A stretch of DNA of 64,000 nt from Entonaema liquescens (Eukaryota > Ascomycota > Sordariomycetes > Xylariales > Xylariaceae). The notes below the pieces were generated by a model. That model searched no databases, was not told the origin of the DNA, and was given only the letters and a program-made list of their open reading frames with translations. Shown here piece after piece: positions 24,375 to 36,330 of this stretch (position 1 is the first letter of the stretch; each line of letters begins with the position of its first letter). The DNA is taken from positions 2,170,001-2,234,000 of the forward strand of contig CADCSX010000006.1 of NCBI GenBank assembly GCA_902805475.1, in the 5' to 3' direction. Both the position numbers and the translations under genes were made by a program.

Positions 24375-26466
24375 GGGCATCCCTCTACAAGCACCGTCCC
24401 TATTACAAACAGACGGCATGCTATACTGGGGAGGTCGGTGGGCAGCGTTAAGCCACCGGCTTGTTTACTAAATCGGATGCGCCATCATTACTAGCAGAAA
24501 CAGCGTTCGCTGTCTTTCCAATCCGATTTCGGGTCCTCTCTGTCCTGATCATCTCACCCAACCGAAAACGAGTATTTTGTATTCATGTCAATAGACGATT
24601 TTACGACCACTGGGGAAGGAACAATTTTCCGGGTTTCGGTTTTCGGAAAGCCGGAGGGCAAATAAGGAGGCTCCCTTCGGACGTATATTTAATCGCCGGC
24701 TTCTAAAACATTGTTAACGACGAAAATAAGGGAGTTGGTTACTAGTGGAGTTGAGTGGAAATATACCTACCTAAATATACCAATGCGAGGTTTACTATCC
24801 TTCATGTCCGAATTCCACAGCCGATTCGATTCGTTATATATAATATACAACTCCCTCGCCCTACATTTTATTATTGAACGTGATTTATGTTTCGGTGATT
24901 GTGTCACTCTTAGGCGCCCTGACTTATAGAAGCCGTGTATTATGAAACACCGTTCCTAACCTAATGCCTATTACATTATGACTAAAGAGTGAGCTTTTAG
25001 GGGAAATTTTATTTAATCATTGTAGCACGCGTTATCAAGCTCGAATTAGGGGATATGAAGTTTATGGTTGGCTCATTGGACGGCAAGGCATATGGCCAAA
25101 CTTACCCCTGAAATTAGGATAGCGATAATATCCGTCCCCATCCCCCCTTCTCACGATATCACGCACATACATTTACTTAAATTTATTGCCTACCTAACTA
25201 CTCACTCTACGATGTCTCGTAGTTGGGTTTTCTAGCTTGTTGCAATTGTTGACATTATATGGCATCAGTTGTGCTCGACCTAGTACAAGTAGCCGAGCCG
25301 CATAAGTTGCCGGTAGAATGCAGGAACGGAGCAAAACTACCGTCAAACCCATGCTTTACACATGCTTAGCGTACCAATGGAGCCAAGATCATGGTCCGAG
25401 TGGTTTTAGTTTACCAAAGATTACAATCTTAATATTGATCACAGTTAAGCTACGGGCCGTGCTAACTGTTCAAGTATTTGTTTTCCACGGACCGAGAGCC
25501 CCAATGATTATAATATAGAAAGAAAAGAAGGGAATAGGGATTGGGCGACCAGGTAGGGAGAGGAATTGTAATCTGTAATTAGTGCTCAATGCATAAATTA
25601 TGCTACTCATACTTTTGTCAGATACCTGTCTTCCTTTGCTAAGCGGCACACTAGTTCTACCTAATATGGTTCTCTAGACGTCTTTCGCACTAGAGGTGCG
25701 TTTAGGGTTGATATTTTAAGATTTTCCTTGATAGTCTTATATGCCCAATTCATCATTATTTATAAGATATGTATTCAAGCTTATCAATAAACTATATACC
25801 TAAGCGTAAAGACTATTAGACCCTGAACTTAAGCCCCTTAGTATTTTTTTTTTTAGATATGTTCTTTAGTGTGAAATTTACGCAAGATATATATTGTTGT
25901 GTAAGGTTCACGCCGGTACTATATACTATTTCTTGTAAACGTCTCAAAGCGGTTGGCTAGTAAATAGAAGGTTTAGACGGTTGTATATTCGCCGGGTATT
26001 TGCTATGGAAAACCACGGACGGAATCTGAGTTATCTGTGGCACAGACCCAGTCAGGGCGAGTGTTGGGACATCTGTGTGCTCTCGTTGTCAAGAAGCTTT
26101 ACGAACTAAGTTTTCCCTCCCGTGTCAGTTATCCGCTCAGTCTGTTTACTTACCTGCCGAGTAAACATAGGTTAGGTAGGTATATAAGGAAGCCGTCTCC
26201 TCTGAATAAATAAAATCCACCCGTTCCTTTTCTTTCCCACACAACCCCTATTCTCAGAAGACCTTGGCTCCATACACGAACTAAGCACACTTAATACATG
26301 ATATCAACACGCGATATCATCTTTACATCTTTTATTCTCAAGTTACCACTTATCTCGACCCCTATTTTCGGGTTTTCTCTTCGCCATAGTAGAATTCCCT
26401 AAATTTCCTGGGGGCTTGATCTCTATAGACAACTATCCTATAGTTCCACGCTTCATTCGAGACATC
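24375..26466. other. intergenic with promoter of the RING/IBR gene
   Basis: No gene supported. A TATATAAGG box at 26181 and a C/T-rich leader precede the RBR gene; the leader to the chosen ATG would be long, about 250 nt. Confidence 0.5.
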
Positions 26467-27461
26467 ATGTCTCCATATAATTCAGGCGTACTCGCCGGTC
26501 CTACATCCGATGACTTTCCTAGAGACCGGATATTTTCCGATAATGACACAGTACGCATTCACATAGGCGACGCTTCGTACACAAAATGCGATAGTAAGTA
26601 GCTGTTCTAAGTTTCGGCCTTGTTGCTATATTTGTTTTCCCCATCTCCAAACCCCCACCTCTTCTCGGAGCACTTTGTGCCTCTATAGCTCCGTGAAGTA
26701 ACGACTGACCTGGTTTGCATTAGTCTGCCATAGCACACTCAGATTCAACGAGACATTTTTTCTGGACTGCCGCCATAGACACTGCCATCAATGTGTTAGC
26801 AAGAACGTCCAAAGTGCCCTCCGCGGGGAGCACTTCGTGCCAGCGAGCTGCTGCTGCATACCTTTACCTGAAGGCGTCATCTTGGGAGACAATGGCTTGG
26901 CTTACGAAACAGTTATCGCCTACCGTAGCGAGATGGCGCAGCTCAAGCAACAGCATAAAAGCCTTTACTGCCATGATGAGGACTGTCGCCGTTTCATCCC
27001 CGAAGAAAAGCGCCTGGCATCCGTCGGGATATGCAAGTGTGGCAAGAAGACCTGCAAAGATTGCCGCGCGGAATCTCACTCTGGCCCGTGTGACTATGAG
27101 AAGCTCTACGCGATAGTCGAGAAACAAGGTTGGAGGCGTTGCCCTCATTGCAACAATATTGTCGAGAAGCATCCCATCCACACTCATTTAACGTGAGTTT
27201 ATTCTTCTCTTAGATCCCCTTACCTATACTTCTTGGATACATGCTAACATATATATTTTCCTCGGTTAAAGGTGTAGCTGCACTCAGGAGTTATGCTACG
27301 GCTGTGGAACTGCTATCAATCCCGACTTGGAGGAAGAATATGATACCCAGGTGGACAAGTCGTCCGTGCCTCATGCGTTATATTGTCCTCGAAGAAGAAC
27401 CCCTCTCAGTATTCTGGATGAGTCATCTAAAAAAAAGATGGAGGACATGGCCAACGTGTAA
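26467..27461 (+). CDS. RING-between-RING (IBR) protein lacking the RING2 catalytic cysteine
   Basis: Exons 26467-26593, 26724-27192 and 27272-27461 give 261 residues; all three junctions are in phase with consensus donors and branch sites. The first RING crosses the first intron (KCDIC...CRHRHCHQC, residues 41-66). The IBR follows (C125-x4-C130...CKCGKKTCKDC...H161-x3-C165). RING2 starts CPHC (182-185) and ends CYGCG (207-211). RBR ligases such as HHARI and parkin carry the ubiquitin-accepting cysteine in GGCxHM; here that stretch reads EKHPIHTHLTC, with His195 in its place. The start is the first in-frame ATG, but an upstream exon cannot be excluded. It is either a non-catalytic RBR relative or one with an altered mechanism. 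Confidence 0.82.
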
Positions 27462-27991
27462 GCCATAGGCTTCCAAGGCTACCGCGTATCGATTGGGAAT
27501 TCCTTGCGGAACAACGATGTTATTTCTATGCTTATTGGCGCATCTACCTACATGGGATCTGTCGCGTACTGCCAAATCAACGATGAAATATTACTAGCAG
27601 TACTACTCAAATAGGCGGCGGAAAGAACTTGGGGATTGGCATATGGTACTAGGTTCAATCGAGTAACACCTAGAAAATGTATCTAGTATCTAGACTGAAG
27701 AGTTCGCACCCTCTGCGTCCTCGTGTCATTAGATAAAGCTAGTTATCGAAATATAACGACACGTACTTTAATTAATCGGTTCGCATGCATTTTTCCCTAT
27801 TACTTGTTTGGCGATCAACAGAAATGAATAGCATTGATTTTAGCTTCATCCAGTTCCCATGTCTAAAAGCAAAGCGCCAACGCCAACGCCAACGTGGCTA
27901 TCGTAAAATCCATCTTGTCGTACCCAGTTCCGCACCCCAGCCATTATTCCTGGCAGACCATCCTAAAGAATATAACGTAAGGATTCCTCGG
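27462..27991. other. convergent intergenic region
   Basis: 3' ends of the RBR-like gene (+) and Bir1 (-) face each other. A short GCCAACGCCAACGCCAAC triplication occurs near 27876. No gene seen. Confidence 0.5.
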
Positions 27992-30568
27992 CTAATCGAC
28001 AATGAGACCCTCAAGAGCTTGCATGGCTCTCGTTCCTTCTTTCTCGAAGGCTGTAACCATGGTCTCACACTCGTGCTTCAACTTCTGCTCAGCTTCTTCG
28101 GCATTGTGGTAAATCCACTCCTCGACAGTCATTCGCTTCTCAGGGCTAGTAAGGTCAGCTCCGCCTTTCAGAAACTTTGCTGATCCCGAGGTGTTCTCTT
28201 TATCTATATCCTCAAAAAGCATGTCAACATCGACAGTAGTCCAGGGAGTGTTGCTCTGTAACCCGGCTAGAACATTTCGTTTAGATGGCGAGGTGCGTAT
28301 AGGCGTAGCTTCAATGGGAGCCAGGACGACTCGGGCGCTACTTGCAGTATTTGACGGTTTCGAAGACGGAGGCTCGTTTTCAGCATCAGAAGCCTGAGGA
28401 GACTGTGAGGGTGATAAAGCCGCCTGCTTCGCAGCCGGTGCTGGGGATGTCAAAGCTATAGGCGTTGAAGGAGGTTGAAGTTCATCCGACTCCACTGGCG
28501 GCTGAGGTAAAGGTTTACTGACTAAAGGAGAAGATGTGGCTGGGGGCGAGAGGGTCTTCTTCTTTACTGCGGGTATTCTTTCAGCGGAATCGTGAATTTC
28601 GACGGGTTCAGGTGCGGATGGAGCCCCAATCCCGGTATCAGCAAGTTCGTCAGGGTTCGGATCTGGATTTACTATAGAAGCCTTTTACTAGGCCGGCCAC
28701 GTTTCCTGGGAGCTGCATTCGATGCTAGGCTAGTTCGAGCTATAGTTGAGTTGCTGACAATACTCACGTCATGGCCTTCGGCTAATTCATCGGCGGTTGC
28801 TGTTTCTATATTGGGCTCAGCCTCTTTGGTCTTCTTTGTTTGCTTTGAGCCCTTCTTAGGGCCTGGCTTGCGGCCTTTCTTAGGAACTGGGGCTTCTTCC
28901 ACTTGCTCAATTTCCATCTCTGCTTCTAGCGTCTTGAGTTCATCCTCAACTACTGCCTCGTCAATATGAGGAGGCTGAGGGTCAAACATAGCGTGGTCAC
29001 TGGATGCCTCGGTTTGACCCACAAGGTCCTGTTTTTGAATGGAAACCTTCTTGCTCTCCCGCTTAGATGGGGCATTCTTCCTGTCTGAATCTGAATCGGC
29101 TGCAATATTCTCGTCGTCTGACAATGGTCGGTCAAGATCGGCTTGTAGTTGTCTATCGAGCTCTTCGTCATCCATCATATGAACAGCATCTCCCTGTAAG
29201 GAAATATTGGATATAGTAGACGCTGTAGAGGCTTTTCTAGTCTTCCGAGTGATGGTTGATCTGGCCTTCTTTCCTTTCGCTTTTGGCTTGGGAACAGGAT
29301 CTATATCAGACATCTCCTGGTCAGGTTCTTGTTCAATAACGGATGTGTCAGTGACATTGGCCTTTCTTGTGCGAGTGGCTCTTTTCTTAGCAGCTGGGAC
29401 TTCCGCCGTTGTCAGTACTGAGTCCTCAAGGGGGTCACTAGCCCGCTTGCGTCCACGAGTAGCTTTCGGTGGCGGTGATGGGGGCGCCTGCTCTTCTTGT
29501 GGTTCAGGCAAATCTTCAAGCACCTCAACCGCCTCCTCTTTCTTTGCCCGAGTCCTCTTGCCCTTAGTAGCCGTGGCCTTTTTCGTCCTGCCCCGTTTTG
29601 TACCGCCCTGTGTCACGACGGACGTGGTGGTCATAACACTATCATCATGGTCGGGGTAAGGTTCGAGTAGAGACGTTGCATCAGATGCGACAGTCGTAGC
29701 AATAGACTGTGCCGACAACCGAGACGACTGGGAGGCTCTAGCTCCTTTACCTCTACCTTTCTTCTTCGCTGGTCCCTTCTTATATTGGTTCAATAATGCA
29801 AAAAACTGACAATCTGGAGATCGCTTGTAGTGCTCATCCCTATTTCGACACGTTAGCCAGTGAGAGCGATAAGAATCTTGCTGCTTACAATGGATCGTCT
29901 TTAGGTTCCCAACCGTCAAGCGCGAGAGAACAATAGGTGCAAGTTGCCATATCATCCGACTCTGCCGTCGGGGTGTACTTCCAACCGGCTTCCACAAGCT
30001 ACATCGATTTAGTAAAATCAGACTGGAAATAATATGGGATGCTCTAACCTGTTTGGTTTTGCATTTCCAACCTCGTTTTCCTTCATGGGGCCAGAGACCT
30101 CCAAACGTAGCTTTCCGCGCTTCGGCCATTGGTACATCATTGGGATCGTCGAATCCGTAGTCGCCTAGACCCGCCTCGATGGCTGCTACAATAGCCCAGC
30201 CGCAGTGTGGCGATAATCGTAGGTGTTCCTCTAATGGGCTATCGTTTTCCTCCCATCCCTTAAACGCCTTTACGCAAAGGAAACAAACGGTGTTGTCGGG
30301 GGCTTCTGGAGTAGGATCGAAGAAAAAACCGGCTTGAGCAAACTTTGGAAGACAATAATTAGTATTCGCAAAGGCCAGCAGGGCCTCTATACGCGCCGAG
30401 ACTCACATGGACGGGATCAAGTTGTTTATGCGGCCATGCAAGTGCCTTTGAACCCTTTCCTTTGACACCTGACGGTCGTCGCACTGATTGAAATGATGCC
30501 AATCTACCGTCGTAGGTAAAGTAGCGATCGGAAGTCTCGTCGGCCTCCATATCTAAAGAAGCCGTCAT
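27992..30568 (-). CDS. BIR1: Bir1/survivin homologue (chromosomal passenger complex)
   Basis: Exons 30568-30407, 30342-30049, 29998-29889, 29839-28768 and 28681-27992 give 775 residues. Two BIR domains are rebuilt by splicing: YFTYDGRLASF...FAQAGFFFDP...CFLCVKAFKGW...H...SPHC, and ATFGGLWPHEGKRGWK...CTYCSLALDGWEPKDDPLDEHYKRSPDC. A long basic and acidic disordered middle follows, then the conserved C-terminus (TSPEKRMTVEEWIYHNAEEAEQ) that in this family engages INCENP/Aurora partners. Known role: centromere targeting of Aurora B. The last intron (28682-28767, GTGAGT donor) is uncertain: it removes an AT-hook-like KRGRPSK. The alternative reading keeps that segment and needs one more base in the A-run at 28683-28686. 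No ATG precedes 30568 in frame. Confidence 0.88.
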
Positions 30569-31014
30569 ATGACAGTGGTTGTTCAAGGATGTTAATCGTA
30601 TGGAAGCGATTCCTAAGCACAGCAGATTTGACGAGTCTGCCGGCGCGTTGTAGAAAGTATATTCGAGAGTAAGGCAAGAGGGTCGTGTATCATGTGCGTA
30701 GAAATAGAATCATCTAGCCGCGAAGAGAAATTCGAGTAAAGACTACAGAAGAACAAGCAATTGCTTAAAATTTGGTTGCGAAGTCAGTTGCGATGTGATG
30801 TTAAACGTTAAAACGAGTTCGATTGGCTGCTCGACCGCGTTTCTGTTTACTTTCCGCTCCGGTCCCACCTCAATCAGCCCCACCGTTACTTCAGCCACAA
30901 AAGATAGCAGCTAACCCACAGAATGTACAATGCCTAGTTAACTTAATATGGCTAGCTCAAGAATTTAGGTACCTGAGGTAAGCTTTCTGGTATCCAATGA
31001 CGTTGTCGCATTTT

Positions 31015-31070
31015 ATCTACAATCTACAATCTACAATCTACAATCTACAATCTACAATCTACAATCTACA
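31015..31070 (+). repeat. eight perfect tandem copies of ATCTACA
   Basis: A 7-bp minisatellite of 56 bp with no interruptions, in the intergenic region upstream of Bir1. Its purity suggests recent slippage and likely length variation between strains. Confidence 0.95.
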
Positions 31071-32703
31071 ATTGTTTAAGTTGTCCTGGAATAACTACAC
31101 CAACAAATAAATAAAGCAAAGCAATATTGCCAATAAGGGCTAAGCTGACAAGTGGATATTGTCTATAATGCTACATACTAAATTGACATGCACTATAAGA
31201 TCCTTACCAGATTATGCACAAACATAGATAAATTCGAAGACCAATAATTGAAGCATAGCATTGTACCAGATCCCGAATAGATGGTTAGTATTGCGCCCGG
31301 CAGCGCTTACGCTGAGCTTTTAGTACCTATCTTTAACCATAATATTTCTCACGGTGATTCGATTACGATAATGAGCAATATAATACAATATATATCTTTG
31401 GGTGGAAATACTGGTGATTGACTCAATCCCAGGCCAAACATCGCCTTTCCTAAACTGACTATTACATATAGATAGTCGATCAATACCTCTCTACATCTGG
31501 AATTGTATCTTATGAAGTGATCAATGTGATAGGACAATCCCAATTTAGTACTCTGTAAGCCACAAGGTGGGATTCCCAACACCAATAAACACATTTGTAC
31601 ATAGAAGAACTTGGCCTCCATTTCTCTGCCACCGGATAGCTGCAGGTACAAGTATCTAAAATCCGGGGATATTCTCATGAGGATGAGTAATGCTTCCCCA
31701 AACTGTCCACCACACAACCTAGTAATGAGTATTACTGCTTACGCCAGCACTGGGTCGACAACAAGCTAGTTTAACACGCTTTAACTACATCGTATCTTTC
31801 TACAGGCTACAGCGTCATGATTGCCTCAGCTATATTGTTATGGGTCTTATGATGACATACGAGATGTTCTATTCTTCAACGACTTATTATCAATGACTTC
31901 CAAAGGACAACCTCGCCGACCAAGTAATACCAAATTACATAGGTAAATAAATACTTCAAACATCAAGCTTAAGTCTCGCTACAATACTATAAGACATACC
32001 TTAGGTAGTTTTAGAACCATAAATAACTAATATTTAATTCAAGCATAGGTATCTATGCTATATATTCCAACCTCAGACGTAGATAGCAGAAACATGACAT
32101 TCATTGGGGCTCACATAATATGAGCGCAACCCATCTCACAATAGTGCCAGATACTTATCAATAAGGTTATTAATAGGCGGCTGTTAAAGTGAGCCTCAGG
32201 GATGACTTAATTGCTGACTTGATCATGATATTCCAGCCAACTTGCTACGTAAGACAATACAGCCTCTAAGTAAGATCCAATCCGAGTCTGGCAAAGTGGA
32301 ATCAGTAAAAGCTAGGAACGATAGATCATATGGCCAAGTCTTGCTCAGCTAATCCACGATATTGCAACGAATGCTTGAAAACACGGCTGACTTGAGACTT
32401 GAGTGAAGAGGATGGACAGTCAGCAACAGTATCGAAGGACATATTGGGAAACAAACTCGCTCTACGTCGATTATTTGTGCGACTACAGTTGACGGGTAGA
32501 GCTTCGGACAGAAGACGGGGAAGCCTAGACTATGTGGCAAACCCAACCCGTCTGGCCACGAGATGCGGTCATCCATATTCACATCACAGTACTGCCGGCA
32601 ATAAGCTATCGATTTGGGAAACACGCCATGACAGAACGAAGGACTTCCGATCTACGACTAGGAAGCTACAGAGATGTAGAGTAGAAACTAGGACTCAAGA
32701 AAA

Positions 32704-32711
32704 TATATAAA
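32704..32711 (+). promoter_or_regulatory. TATA box of the lysozyme-fold gene
   Basis: TATATAAA lies 141 bp before the ATG at 32845, followed by a CA-rich leader, an arrangement usual for well-expressed fungal genes. Confidence 0.6.
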
Positions 32712-32844
32712 GGGGGAGGTCGACAACCACAAAGTCAGGAGAATCATCACTCACAACATCCACAACCAACAAGTCTTAACAAGCACACATCTCTACTACA
32801 CTCTACTCGTAACTCCTAGAAGTTTAAAAATCAAACCAGTCACA

Positions 32845-33559
32845 ATGGGTTTCACTCACTACGCCGGCCCCGCCTCCAACTTCCCTGGAAAGGACCAGTG
32901 GAAATCCTTCGAGGAGATCTTCAACGCCAACAAGGCCTCCATGGCTGCCACCGGCGACACTGGCGAGGACATTGGCCGCATCTGGAACGCCGTCCTCGAA
33001 TGCGCCAAGATCGGTGTTGAGGAGCGGTAAGTTTAGCTATCCTTCTCTCTCCCTGAACCGATTCCATCTGGAACAAACCCCTAACTAATATATCATTAGT
33101 GTCATCTTCGCCATCATCATGCAGGAAAGCACCGGCAACGTCGGTGTCCGCACCACCGTGAACATGGACGGCCACGGAACCGCCGGCCTCATGCAATGCG
33201 ACGGCAGCCCTGGTTTCCCCGGCCAGCACGGTCTCAGCCAGGTAAGCAACCCAACCCCAGCAAAAAAAAAGGGGGGGCATACCTACCTCTACAGGAGATA
33301 GCCCCCCCTAACCACCCAGTCTCAATAAATACTAACGAGGTCCCAGGAGCAAATCACCTCCATGGTCCGCGCCGGCACCAACCACTTCAAGCAGAACCTC
33401 CGGGACTTCGGCGACGCCGACACCGCCGAGTGCATCTACAAGGCCCTGCGCGAGTACAACTCCGGCTCCATTAACCCCAACGACCTCAGCGACGGCCGTG
33501 GTGCTACCCCCGCCTACGTCTCCGACGTCGCTAACCGCCTCCTCGGACGCACCAACTAA
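32845..33559 (+). CDS. lysozyme-fold (SLT/GH23-like) protein without signal peptide
   Basis: Exons 32845-33026, 33100-33241 and 33347-33559 encode 178 residues; both introns have GTAAG donors and CTAAC branch sites. The central segment VIFAIIMQESTGNVGV resembles the catalytic motif of lysozyme-fold transglycosylases, with Glu70 as candidate acid, followed by GTAGLMQC and later AECIYKALREYNSG. Codon use is G+C-biased, which together with the strong TATA box suggests high expression. No signal peptide is present, so secretion would need another route. The family is common in filamentous fungi but its substrate is not established to my knowledge; the enzymatic assignment is inferred from motif resemblance only. 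Confidence 0.72.
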
Positions 33560-34062
33560 GCTAGCTGCCTTTGTCGACGCTGAAAAAGGGGAGAGACAGT
33601 ACCTAGATTGTTAGATAGTATATAGCTGGTTTTGGATAGATATGTTTCGGAGGGAGAGCAAACGGGTTTGGATTACATACACTAGAACACATTCATTTCT
33701 GTATATAGGAGTTTGATAAAATCTCTTCCACTGTTTGGAATACTTTCGACCCCTTGAGAATTTGGTCGTATTATATTTGCCTATAACCTTTAAGAATATG
33801 TGACTACAAGGCCGACAAAATATAAAACTATGTCACTAGGATATTCTAACGACGTATCAGAGAAAAGAATATATATAATGCAAAGCTTTATTTTGTATTA
33901 TACTGAGTTCTATGGTAAGCCAATTGCCTCTAGTTAAAGTAACGGAGGAATTAGGAGATCTACTAGTATATAGCCGGAGTAGGGCCAGTAACCTGCATAC
34001 CTCACAACAGCTCCTTATTATACTAGGCCATAACATAGCCTTGATCTATCTCTAATCTTTTT
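33560..34062. other. convergent intergenic region
   Basis: 3' ends of the lysozyme-fold gene (+) and saccharolysin (-). A+T-rich, nothing else seen. Confidence 0.5.
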
Positions 34063-36330
34063 TTACGCCGCAGAAGTGAGTGCGACGGCAGTAAGACCCA
34101 ACTCTGCATAGAAGGCATCACTACTAGGCTTTCTACCAAGGAATTGTTCGAGGGTTGTCATTTCGTCTTGGCTACCTCCACGCTCCAGCACGGTGTGGCG
34201 GTATCTACGGCCTTCTTTTCCATTCATTGGGTCTTTCTTGAAGACGGAATAGAACATGTCGGTGCTGTAGACCTCCGACGATAGGTAGCCGTAATAACCC
34301 GCGTCATAGCCTCCTATAAGATGGCCGAAGGTTGCCTGTCCATTACCCCAGGTGCTATTATACAATTTTAGTATGTTTTATCACAGCGACCATTATATGT
34401 ACATTGTGCGGGAAACGTACCTTGGCTCTCCTAGAGCTTCGGGGCCCTTTAGTCCACAAATCTGGGTCCGTAAATCGTTGTATAGCGCACTGAAATCGAT
34501 CTTTTCTAGTTCCTCGTGGGTAGCGGGGGTGTGCACTGTCATGTCGAAAATGCCGAAATGCAATTGCCTGAGATTGAAAAGGGCGTCATTGACATGTTTC
34601 GTCGAGATCTGCTTCTCAATCAACTCATCGGGAATCTTCTCGCCAGTTTTGTAGTGATTTGAGAGGGCCTTGAGCTGACTAGGCGTCCAACACCAATTCT
34701 CAAGCATCTGACTGGGAGCTTCGACGAAGTCTCTAACAGTCGCGGTCCCGTGGAACCTACTATACGTAGTTCGGCCAGATAAATCATGGATACCGTGTCC
34801 GAGCTCATGGAACAGCGTCACAACTTCTTCGTGTTTCAGGAGAGAGGGCTTGTTCTCTGTTGGCTTAGAGAAGTTGCATACGAGGGCAGTAGCAGGGTAT
34901 CTACGCGTTCCGTCCTTCTTTAGGAAACCAGGCTGTAAGTTGAAGTTGGCAGCATGACCATATTTGCCTTGACGTGGGTGTAGATCGAGATAGAGATAGC
35001 CAACAAAACCGTCGCCCTCAGAACTGTCATCCCAGACAGAGAACAGGATTACGTCCTCATGCCATGCGATATCTTCGGCTTTGCCAGTCGGTGATAGCCT
35101 CTTACGCTCGCTAGGGTCCAATTCCACGAATACAAGCCCAAATAACTCCTCGAAGATGTGCAACATGCCCCGAACCGTGCTCTGTAGGGGGAAATATTCA
35201 GCAATTTTGACCTCGTCAATATTGTATTCCTGTTCCACCATCATGCGGTCGTAGAAGCGGTGGTCCCAGAGATAATAGTTTCCATCAGGCTTCAAGCCTC
35301 TCGACTCCTCGTCCTTTTTCTTCAGCTCCAATAAGTGGTTCTTTTCTTTCTCGCCACCTGGTGCTAGGCGCTTTCGAAGATCTGATAAAAAGGCGTCGAC
35401 GGTAGCTGGTTCCTTGGCCATTTTCTCTTCTATGCGGAAAGCGGCGTGGTTAGGGTAGCCTAGGAGTCTGGCACCTTCATCACGCAATAGAACGGCCTCT
35501 TTGAAAAGGGAGACGTTCTGGTTAGTCTATAGTGATTTATTAGCCAAGTGTGCCCGAATTTTGGGGGTTTATTAAAAACATGAGGAGTCAGCGCATACCT
35601 TGTTCTCATTAGCAATGAAGACTTTCTTCCTCGTTTCCGGATTTTTGGCGTATTTCAAGGTAGGGAAGAGGTCGGGATACTTGAAGCTAAGCTTCACTTT
35701 GCCTTCATTCTCTCCCGTGCCCTTTTCTAAGCCATCAATCACATCAGATGGAACGCCATCCAATTCCTCTTTGGTAAACCATAGACCGCCATCTTCCTCA
35801 TTTAGGTTCTTCTGGAACTGGATACTTATCTGACTCAAACGTTTCTTAATCTCCTTGAAGCGATCTCGCTGGGGCCCTTGGGGTAGTCCTAATCCATTCC
35901 TGATATAACCTTTACGTTCTTTTTCAAGTAGGCGCAGACTTTCAGCATCGAGGTCAGGCTCTTTACTCTTCTGAGCTTCGAAGGCAGCATCAACGAGTTT
36001 AAAGACATCTTCTCGCATGCTACACTCGATAGAGAATTCATCCATGATCTTTTCTGCCTCGGTGGAAGCATTACGTAGGTCGGCGTCGCTCGAAACATAT
36101 TGGTAGAAGCCAAGGATTCGAGTATTTAACTGAGATTGATCCTCGTCTTCTGCCATAGGTGCTAGGACCGAGGAAAAAGTTGCAGTTGGGGCGGTTACAT
36201 CGCTGACAATCTTGTCTAGCAGAGACCTCGTGGTATCACAGATACCCTTTGCATCGTTGACAATAGATTCCTTGGTACCTGTGAATGTCGGCGGTGCCTG
36301 GGGAGGGTTCTTGTATTTATCGGGAGCCAT
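34063..36330 (-). CDS. PRD1: saccharolysin / thimet-type oligopeptidase (M3)
   Basis: Exons 36330-35599, 35526-34421 and 34354-34063 give 709 residues, close to yeast Prd1 (712). The zinc motif is FHELGHGIHDL (His484, Glu485, His488) with the third ligand Glu513 in FVEAPSQ, exactly 25 residues on, as in M3 peptidases. Downstream GYDAGYYGYLSSEVYSTD is the substrate-loop region. Known role: cytosolic cleavage of short peptides. The start is the first in-frame ATG (MAPDKYKNPP). The frame stays open upstream for about 70 codons without an ATG and looks like a membrane or mitochondrial leader (hydrophobic run, then basic residues), so an upstream exon or non-ATG start giving an organellar form is possible. 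First intron acceptor: TATAG at 35527, which retains TNQNVSLFKEA. Confidence 0.93.

Larger units (their letters stand above)
30569..32844. other. intergenic region between divergent genes
   Basis: Contains the Bir1 promoter, a 7-bp tandem repeat, and at the right end the promoter and long leader of the lysozyme-fold gene. Open frames at 31349-31717 and 32399-32710 have no recognisable content. Confidence 0.5.

Noticed and set aside
26793..27116. Alternative-frame ORF over the RBR-like gene
   Set aside because: The other frame carries the zinc ligands and joins both neighbours by consensus splicing.
29207..29659. 150-codon plus-strand ORF opposite Bir1
   Set aside because: Antisense of the Lys/Glu-rich disordered region of Bir1; its hydrophobic composition is a by-product of that.
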